Shown piece by piece: positions 1 through 4,502 of a stretch of DNA of 8,446 nt; position 1 is the first letter of the stretch; each line of letters begins with the position of its first letter. Origin of the DNA: an uncultured Bacteroidia bacterium (GTDB lineage: Bacteria > Bacteroidota > Bacteroidia > Bacteroidales > UBA932). The translations under genes and the position numbers were made by a program. The stretch covers positions 1-8,446 of the forward strand of contig CADBMK010000111.1 in assembly GCA_902795785.1 (NCBI GenBank), read 5' to 3'. The notes under the pieces are model-generated. The model had not been told where the DNA came from. It was given only the letters and a program-made list of their open reading frames with translations, and made no database searches.

Positions 1-720
1 ATCGATCCAAATATTGCAGCAAAGTATATGGGCTATTCTCAGGCAATAACAGATAAATCTAAAAACATTGTCCTTGACGTTGTCCAGACAGACATCGCCT
101 TTAACCCAATCATCGGCATCGATTTCAAGTCTGGAAAGTGGAACGTAGCCGCACGTTACGAGTTCCGCACCGTCTTCCAGCTCAACAACGAGACTGACCA
201 GAACACCTCATCTTCACTTTCACAGTACAACGACGGTCTCAAGATGAGAAGCGACCTTCCTGCCTTCCTTTCAGTCGGCGCAGGTTATGAGGCGACAAAC
301 AGATTCAGAGTCTATGCCCAGGGCAATATGTACTTTGACAAGCAGGCCAAGCAGTACGGCGGCCGTGAGAAGGCTCTCAAGGGAAACTGCTGGGAGGCTA
401 TCGCAGGTGCTGAATATGACGTCAACAAGTGGCTCACCCTCTCTTGCGGTGTTCAGGATACAGAATTCGGCTTCGGCAAGGACAGGAACTATATCAACGA
501 CATGAGTTTCTCAACTCCTTCAACATCGGCTCTCGCCGGTGCCAAGTTCACACTTGCTGAAAACGTCAGCATCGACTTCGGCCTTATGAAGACCTTCTAC
601 CGTCATCTCGATAAGGACTCAAACAAGGCAGACATCATGGGTGACAAAACTCGTCCATACCACGATGACTTCTTCAGAACGAACTTCGTTCTTGGAGCCG
701 GAGTTAAAATCGCACTCTAA
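1..720 (+). CDS. Outer-membrane beta-barrel protein, FadL/OmpP1-like (5' end missing)
   Basis: This is the C-terminal 239 residues of an outer-membrane protein. The frame is open from base 1, so the real start lies upstream; the Met at 28 is internal. The chain alternates short amphipathic strands ending in aromatic residues (for example WNVAARYEF, RFRVYAQGNMYF, WLTLSCGVQ, FVLGAGVKIAL) with polar loops, the pattern of a porin-type barrel. The order 'DLPAFLSVGAGYEATNRFRVYAQGNMYF', 'AGAEYDVNKWLTLSCGVQDTEFG', 'DMSFSTPSTSALAGAKFTLAENV' and a final strand resembles the C-terminal half of FadL/OmpP1/TodX proteins, which pass hydrophobic compounds across the outer membrane; the substrate here is unknown. 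The C-terminus ends in Leu rather than the common Phe. It is followed by its own terminator and appears unrelated to the metal genes downstream. The barrel assignment is firm; the FadL family assignment is from remembered similarity and moderate. Confidence 0.65.
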   Translation: MDPNIAAKYMGYSQAITDKSKNIVLDVVQTDIAFNPIIGIDFKSGKWNVAARYEFRTVFQLNNETDQNTSSSLSQYNDGLKMRSDLPAFLSVGAGYEATNRFRVYAQGNMYFDKQAKQYGGREKALKGNCWEAIAGAEYDVNKWLTLSCGVQDTEFGFGKDRNYINDMSFSTPSTSALAGAKFTLAENVSIDFGLMKTFYRHLDKDSNKADIMGDKTRPYHDDFFRTNFVLGAGVKIAL

Positions 721-750
721 ATAAATATCAACTATAACGGACTTAACAAC

Positions 751-784
751 AAAGAGACCGGCATCATCTGATGTCGGTCTCTTT
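751..784. terminator. Bidirectional intrinsic terminator
   Basis: A 16-base stem (751-766 with 769-784) pairs fully if one G-T wobble is allowed, with a loop of two bases, or four if the inner A-T pair opens. The arms begin AAAGAGACCG and end CGGTCTCTTT, so each strand carries A's before and T's within or after the hairpin. The hairpin lies between convergent genes, 30 bases after the barrel stop codon and 11 bases beyond the DUF1810 stop codon, and can serve both. Confidence 0.85.
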
Positions 785-795
785 AAATTTAAGCG

Positions 796-1230
796 CTAAA
801 GCATCTCAACTGTCCTGGGATCAAGTTTCTCGTCAAAATACTTGGCAAGAGCCCATCTGAAGCACTCCTCCTTCCCTGATACTATATAGAAAAGGGTCAG
901 GCAGGAACGCAGTTTCTTTACGTCCACGGGACCGAAAATCTCCGCGGCGGTCTTTCCCTTCACCTGACAGAGATTGTTGGTTATCTCCCTTAGGTGGGAG
1001 CCAAGAATCTTGTCGGCAAGATAGGCCTTGGCCTCAGCCTTACCGATGATGCCGTAATATGTTGCCGTCTGGGACGAGCCGAGACCTCTGAGCTGAGGGA
1101 AGATGTACCACATCCAGTGGCCTTCCTTATGGCCGTTCTTAATCTCCTGCATTGCAGTGGCATAGTCCGTCAGGCCGCCGTCTCCGCGGTGTGCAGAGCG
1201 GAATCTTTCAAGATTGAATGTCTGTTGCAT
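796..1230 (-). CDS. DUF1810 family protein
   Basis: A 144-residue soluble protein with no signal peptide or membrane segment. It is recognised by the DUF1810 signature: an N-terminal 'FNLERF' (5-10), then a conserved block with HWMWYIFPQLRGLG at residues 38-51 followed by 'TATYYGI', and the C-terminal 'RSCLTLFYIVSG' and 'FRWALAKYF' helices. The length is typical of the family. The biochemical function is not established as far as I know. The frame stays open upstream to 1404, but the Met at 1230 is chosen because it starts just before the conserved domain. A TATATTTG promoter element also sits immediately upstream of it, and a longer form would run deep into trmO on the other strand. It is transcribed divergently from trmO and converges on the barrel gene terminator. 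Nothing links it to the metal genes. Confidence 0.85.
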   Translation of the reverse strand: MQQTFNLERFRSAHRGDGGLTDYATAMQEIKNGHKEGHWMWYIFPQLRGLGSSQTATYYGIIGKAEAKAYLADKILGSHLREITNNLCQVKGKTAAEIFGPVDVKKLRSCLTLFYIVSGKEECFRWALAKYFDEKLDPRTVEML

Positions 1231-1233
1231 GGT

Positions 1234-1241
1234 CAAATATA
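1234..1241 (-). promoter_or_regulatory. Bacteroidota -7 promoter element for the DUF1810 gene
   Basis: Read on the minus strand this is TATATTTG, an exact match to the Bacteroidota TAnnTTTG -7 consensus. It ends only three bases before the ATG at 1230, so the predicted transcript would have essentially no leader. No convincing -33 TTTG is seen upstream. Confidence 0.55.
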
Positions 1242-1254
1242 GCAACAAAATTAG

Positions 1255-1262
1255 TAACTTTG
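1255..1262 (+). promoter_or_regulatory. Bacteroidota -7 promoter element for trmO
   Basis: TAACTTTG matches TAnnTTTG exactly and ends five bases before the trmO ATG, again implying a leaderless or near-leaderless mRNA. No good -33 element is visible. It faces away from the divergent -7 element at 1234-1241, only 13 bases apart, so polymerases at the two promoters should compete. Confidence 0.55.
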
Positions 1263-1267
1263 AACGT

Positions 1268-1939
1268 ATGGAGATTAAACCCATAGCCATATTCCACTCT
1301 CCCCTGAAGGAGAAATTCGGCATTCCGAGGCAGGCAAATCTGGCCCCGGACCTTGAAGGACGCATAGTCTTCGAGACCGAATTCAGGAATGCCGACGCCC
1401 TCAAAGGGCTGGAGGGATTTGATTACCTCTGGCTTGTCTGGGGCTTCTCGGAAGCGGAAAAAGCCGACGAGGGCAAGCCTTGGAGTCCCACCGTACGTCC
1501 CCCGAGGCTGGGAGGCAACGAGAGGATGGGAGTGTTTGCAACCCGCTCCCCTTTCAGGCCAAACCATCTGGGACTTTCTTCAGTCAGGCTGAAAGGAATC
1601 CTTCCCGGACCGGAAATCGCCGTAATGGGAGCCGACCTGATGGACGGCACCCCAATCTACGACATCAAGCCTTACATCGAATATGCCGACAGCCATCCCG
1701 GCGTAAGAAGCGGATTCGTGGACAATACCGGCTGGAAGAAACTGGACGTGGTATTTCCTGAGGCCTGCTTCCTTTCTGAAGAGGACAGGAAGGCAGTCAG
1801 CCAGATTCTCTCCCTGGACCCGAGGCCAAAATACCAGCACGATCCGCAGAGAATCTACGGCCTTACATATAAAGAATACAACATTAAGTTCCGCGTCAAC
1901 GATGACGGAGCCGTAACCATAACAGGAATAGAACGATGA
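1268..1939 (+). CDS. trmO: tRNA (N6-threonylcarbamoyladenosine37-N6)-methyltransferase TrmO
   Basis: A 223-residue SAM-dependent methyltransferase of the TsaA/YaeB/TrmO family. It converts t6A37 to m6t6A37 in tRNAs that read ACY threonine codons, a cytoplasmic decoding-refinement step. The match to the E. coli protein is clear throughout: IAIFHSPLKEKFGIPRQ (6-22), PTVRPPRLGG (74-83), RMGVFATRSPFRPN (86-99), DGTPIYDIKPY (126-136) and DPRPKY (184-189), which closes the C-terminal part. Length is normal. The Met at 1268 is chosen because it gives the family N-terminus directly and lies just after a -7 element; an upstream in-frame Met at 1214 would overlap the divergent DUF1810 gene. The stop codon overlaps the start of the Fur-family gene (ATGA), so the two are probably cotranscribed and translationally coupled. 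No functional tie between this enzyme and metal control is evident; it may simply supply the promoter. Confidence 0.93.
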   Translation: MEIKPIAIFHSPLKEKFGIPRQANLAPDLEGRIVFETEFRNADALKGLEGFDYLWLVWGFSEAEKADEGKPWSPTVRPPRLGGNERMGVFATRSPFRPNHLGLSSVRLKGILPGPEIAVMGADLMDGTPIYDIKPYIEYADSHPGVRSGFVDNTGWKKLDVVFPEACFLSEEDRKAVSQILSLDPRPKYQHDPQRIYGLTYKEYNIKFRVNDDGAVTITGIER

Positions 1940-2373
1940 CCAAAGAAGAACACATCCTCACGGAACACGGAGTAAAACCCACGGCAAACAGGATTCTCAT
2001 CCTTAAGGCAATCCTGCAGGAAGAGCGCCCTGTCAGCATGACGGAAATCGAAACGGTCCTAGGGACCGTCGACAAATCCATCATATCCCGCACCCTGTCC
2101 CTGTTCAGGGAGCACCACCTGCTGCACGACATCGAGGACGGAAGCGAGAGCGTACGCTACGAGGTTTGTCACGGTCATCATGGCGAGGGTTTGGAATGCG
2201 ATTCCGACAACGACCTCCACGTTCACTTCCACTGCGAGGGCTGCGGCAAGACCTTCTGTTTTGAAAACACCCACATTCCGCTCGTGGATTATCCGGAGGG
2301 CTTCCACGTCAACAGCATCAACTACATGGCTAAAGGCCTCTGCCCGGAATGCTCGGCCAAAGGGCAGAAATAA
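1936..2373 (+). CDS. Fur/Zur-family metal-responsive transcriptional regulator
   Basis: A 145-residue cytoplasmic DNA-binding regulator. Residues 1-75 form the winged helix: the 'HGVKPTANRILILKAIL' opening is typical of Fur proteins, and 'DKSIISRTLSLFREHHLL' (46-63) corresponds to the recognition helix (Fur consensus 'atvYRtL.lL'). The C-terminal dimerisation domain carries the structural zinc pairs C100-x2-C103 and C136-x2-C139. The likely sensing site is rich in C and H: C78, H79, H81, H82, C88, then H95, H97 and H99. The acidic ligand that follows CxxC in Fur is replaced by Cys (C108). A Cys shortly before an HxH pair recalls Zur proteins, which favours zinc over iron or peroxide sensing; this is inference. 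It overlaps trmO by 4 bases and sits 64 bases ahead of a metal-efflux operon whose promoter carries a Fur-type 7-1-7 palindrome, so it is the obvious candidate regulator. Confidence 0.88.
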   Translation: MTKEEHILTEHGVKPTANRILILKAILQEERPVSMTEIETVLGTVDKSIISRTLSLFREHHLLHDIEDGSESVRYEVCHGHHGEGLECDSDNDLHVHFHCEGCGKTFCFENTHIPLVDYPEGFHVNSINYMAKGLCPECSAKGQK

Positions 2374-2377
2374 TCTT

Positions 2378-2392
2378 TGCAACTGAGTTGCA
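2378..2392. promoter_or_regulatory. Candidate Fur-family operator (perfect 7-1-7 palindrome)
   Basis: TGCAACT-G-AGTTGCA is a perfect 15-base inverted repeat with a one-base centre, the 7-1-7 layout bound by Fur, Zur and PerR dimers. It starts five bases after the regulator stop codon. Its centre (2385) is 20 bases upstream of the -7 box at 2405, so it occupies the -33 region of the efflux promoter, where no TTTG is otherwise well placed. A regulator bound here would be expected to affect polymerase directly. Binding by the adjacent regulator is inferred. Confidence 0.65.
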
Positions 2393-2402
2393 CGTTTTAC
2401 AA

Positions 2403-2437
2403 GGTACTTTTGTATCGTCAAAAAATACAACAGTACC
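2403..2437. repeat. Imperfect inverted repeat over the efflux promoter and start codon
   Basis: Arms 2403-2415 and 2425-2437 pair at 12 of 13 positions (only T2409/C2431 fails) around a nine-base centre. The left arm contains the -7 box and the right arm ends directly before the ATG at 2438. No T-tract follows on either strand, so it is not a standard terminator. As DNA it could be a second operator. In a transcript reading through from trmO it could fold as a hairpin against the CDF start codon, whereas mRNA starting at the local promoter would lack the left arm. Confidence 0.55.
2405..2412 (+). promoter_or_regulatory. Bacteroidota -7 promoter element for the metal-efflux operon
   Basis: TACTTTTG matches TAnnTTTG exactly and predicts a start of transcription near 2417-2419, leaving a leader of about 20 bases before the ATG at 2438. 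TTTG at 2376-2379 and TTG at 2388-2390 are poorly spaced (25 and 14 bases) as -33 elements, so the promoter may depend on or be modulated by a factor at the palindrome. Confidence 0.6.
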
Positions 2438-3373
2438 ATGGAACACGGACATCATCACGAGCACCATCATGAGCATCATCACGAGCATCATCACGCTCAC
2501 GAAATAAAGTCTCTCAACGGAGTATACATCCTCTCCATCATCCTCAACCTCGGATTCGTAATCATCGAGGCCGGAATCGGTATCTGGAAAAACTCCGTGG
2601 GTCTTGTCTCCGATGCGGGACACAACCTCAGCGACGTATTCTCACTTCTTCTTGCCCTTTTTGCATTCAAACTTGCAAAAAGCCAGTCAACTAAGAGATT
2701 CACCTACGGATACAAGAAGGCCAGCGTGCTGATTTCCCTTGTCAACGCGCTTATCCTCCTTGTTGCTATCGGAGCCATCTATCTTGAGAGTTTCCACAAA
2801 TTCTTCACTCCTGTAGCCATCGACGGAGCCGCAATCTCCTGGACTGCCGGAATCGGCATTCTCATCAACGGCTTTACGGCCTTCCTTCTGATGAAGCAGC
2901 AGGGCCACGACATCAACACCCGTGGCGCCTTCCTCCATATGGCAACCGACACCCTGGTTTCAGCCGGAGTCCTCGTATCAGGAATCGTCATCACCTACAC
3001 CGGTTGGTACGTCATAGACCCGATTATCGGAATCCTTATCGCCACAGTCATCCTTGTGGGCACATTCAACCTGCTCAGGGAAAGCCTGAACATGACAATC
3101 GACGCCGTGCCGGAATCAATCGACATCGATGACATACACGAAGTCATTGAAAGCACAGAAGGCGTTAAGGACGTCCATCACATTCATATCTGGCCAATCA
3201 GCACCACATTGAACGCCCTCACGGCCCACATCATAGTAGAGGACCTGATGGACGGTCCAAGGATTACGGAAGAAATCAGGCACAGGCTTCAGGAAAAAGG
3301 AATATCACACAGCACAATCCAGGTCGAGGACAAGACCTGCGAGTGCCACGACCATAATTGTCACGCAGAATAA
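2438..3373 (+). CDS. Cation diffusion facilitator (Zn2+/Cd2+/Co2+ exporter), CzcD/ZitB-like
   Basis: A 311-residue inner-membrane metal/proton antiporter that moves divalent cations from cytoplasm to periplasm. Six membrane segments are seen at about 28-48, 54-78, 96-116, 133-153, 167-187 and 192-212, followed by the cytoplasmic dimerisation domain (about 220-297, with 'VHHIHIWPIS'). The transport site is complete and of the zinc type: H62-x3-D66 in 'SDAGHNLSD' and H167-x3-D171 in 'HMATD'. The N-terminus is unusual: 14 of the first 21 residues are His, encoded by a 12-base tandem repeat. The C-terminus carries Cys/His metal ligands (C301, C303, H304, H306, C308, H309). Such tails may buffer or sense zinc; this is inference. 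There is no Shine-Dalgarno sequence. The stop codon shares one base with the next gene's ATG (TAATG), indicating coupling to the RND adaptor. Zn is the likeliest substrate; Cd, Co or Ni remain possible. Confidence 0.93.
   Translation: MEHGHHHEHHHEHHHEHHHAHEIKSLNGVYILSIILNLGFVIIEAGIGIWKNSVGLVSDAGHNLSDVFSLLLALFAFKLAKSQSTKRFTYGYKKASVLISLVNALILLVAIGAIYLESFHKFFTPVAIDGAAISWTAGIGILINGFTAFLLMKQQGHDINTRGAFLHMATDTLVSAGVLVSGIVITYTGWYVIDPIIGILIATVILVGTFNLLRESLNMTIDAVPESIDIDDIHEVIESTEGVKDVHHIHIWPISTTLNALTAHIIVEDLMDGPRITEEIRHRLQEKGISHSTIQVEDKTCECHDHNCHAE
2450..2497 (+). repeat. In-frame 12-base tandem repeat encoding a His-rich tract
   Basis: Four 12-base units, three of the form CAY-CAY-CAY-GAG and a last one ending GCT, encode (HHHE)3-HHHA at residues 5-20 of the CDF protein. 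The unit length is a multiple of three, so gain or loss of a unit would change tract length without a frameshift. Third-base variation (CAT/CAC) shows that the copies are not all identical. Confidence 0.85.
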
Positions 3374-4497
3374 TGAATATGAACAGATTAACATACATCG
3401 CATTAGCAGCAATCCTTATCAGTGGCTGTGGCAGCCACGAAGGACACCATCACGAGCATGAAGAGCACGAACACGAAAAGGAGGCTTCCGGAGAGATTTC
3501 ATTCAGCGAGAAGCAGCAGGAACTCTTCGGAATAAAGACTGAAAAGACAGCCCTGGCTCCTTTCAGCGAGATTATCAAAACCGGCGGAGAGATCCTTCCC
3601 GCCCAGGGAGACGAGACCACGGTAGTGGCTCCGGTTTCCGGAACGGTTAACTTCAGAAGCAGCATCTCAACCGGCGCCTATGTCAGAAAGGGAGAGGCCG
3701 TTGCGTCAGTCAGTTTCTCAAACCTTGCCCAGGGAGACCTTCTGGAAAAAGCCAGGGCAAGATACGAAGCGGCAAAGAAGGAATACGAAAGAGACAGTGA
3801 ACTCCTTAAGAACAACATTATTTCCGAAAGCCATTACGACAAAAGCAAGCTGGAATACGAGCAGAGCAAGACCGAATACGAGGCTCTTTCCAGGAACGCC
3901 TCGGATAAAGGCGTAAAGGCTGCCTCCCCGTTCAACGGATACGTAACCGGGCTTTTTGTAAAGCAGGGAGAGTACGTGGAGATGGGTACACCCGTTGCCA
4001 CAGTCAGCCAGAATCTCAAGATGCAGGTCAGGGCCGATGTTCCAGAGAGATATGCATCCAGGATTCCATCCATCCAGGACGCCACCTTCACGGTTGCTGA
4101 CGGGAACACTTATAAAGTCAGCGAGCTTTCAGGACGCCTGCTCAGCTCAGGTAAATCATCAGTTGACGGATATATTCCCGTCACCTTCGAATTCAACAGG
4201 GAACAGGGCATCACCCAGGGTTCATTCGTAACGATAAACCTCCTCGGAAAGACCGCAGGATCGTTCATCAGCCTCCCGGTATCAGCCCTCACCGAAGACC
4301 AGGGAATCTACAGCGTGTTCGTCCGTCTGGACGAGGACTGTTTCCTGAAAAAAGAGGTTAAGATTCTAGGAAGCGACGGTCTCAGGGCTGCTGTCAGCGG
4401 CCTTGAAGAAGGAGAAGAAGTGGTAACGGAAGGCGCAATGCACCTCAAGCTGGCCCAGTTCTCAGCCGTTCCGTCAGGTCACAACCATAATCATTAG
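3373..4497 (+). CDS. RND efflux periplasmic adaptor lipoprotein, CzcB/CusB-like
   Basis: A 374-residue membrane-fusion protein that bridges the RND pump to the TolC channel. The start at 3373 (TAATG overlap with the CDF stop) gives a lipoprotein signal with lipobox 'LISGC' and the lipidated Cys at residue 19; an in-frame TTG at 3358 and an ATG at 3379 are alternatives. The mature N-terminus has a His/Glu-rich stretch (22-37; seven His) and the protein ends 'GHNHNH', both plausible periplasmic zinc-capture tails. Domains follow the HlyD order: first lipoyl half at about 83-112 ('APVSGTVNF...GAYVRKGEAV'), a helical hairpin at about 118-175 rich in Lys/Glu/Arg, the second lipoyl half at about 182-211 ('ASPFNGYVTGLFVKQGEYVEMG'), then beta-barrel and membrane-proximal domains (212-365). 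There is no Met-rich segment of the kind used by CusB for copper and silver, so a Zn/Co/Cd/Ni role fits better. It is separated from the pump gene by five bases. Confidence 0.92.
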   Translation: MNMNRLTYIALAAILISGCGSHEGHHHEHEEHEHEKEASGEISFSEKQQELFGIKTEKTALAPFSEIIKTGGEILPAQGDETTVVAPVSGTVNFRSSISTGAYVRKGEAVASVSFSNLAQGDLLEKARARYEAAKKEYERDSELLKNNIISESHYDKSKLEYEQSKTEYEALSRNASDKGVKAASPFNGYVTGLFVKQGEYVEMGTPVATVSQNLKMQVRADVPERYASRIPSIQDATFTVADGNTYKVSELSGRLLSSGKSSVDGYIPVTFEFNREQGITQGSFVTINLLGKTAGSFISLPVSALTEDQGIYSVFVRLDEDCFLKKEVKILGSDGLRAAVSGLEEGEEVVTEGAMHLKLAQFSAVPSGHNHNH

Positions 4498-4502
4498 GAA
4501 GA

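Noticed and set aside
1223..1247. Inverted repeat TGTTGC...GCAACA around the DUF1810 start, similar to half-sites of the 2378-2392 palindrome
   Set aside because: Only six bases per arm with a 13-base gap, not the 7-1-7 layout, and partly inside the coding sequence; chance cannot be excluded, so autoregulation is not claimed.
1231..1404. N-terminal extension of the DUF1810 gene to an upstream Met at 1404
   Set aside because: It would lie antisense to the conserved start of trmO, is not part of the DUF1810 domain, and starts beyond the -7 element at 1234-1241.
2403..2437. Terminator for the trmO-fur transcript
   Set aside because: The stem is AT-rich and not followed by a T-tract, and it overlaps the downstream promoter and start codon.
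2450..2497. Short direct repeats that could be taken for a CRISPR or iteron array
   Set aside because: The 12-base units have no spacers and are in frame inside a coding region, encoding the His tract.
3358..3372. TTG start giving the adaptor five more residues
   Set aside because: The ATG at 3373 forms the coupled TAATG junction and gives a normal-length lipoprotein signal; the added residues contribute nothing recognisable.
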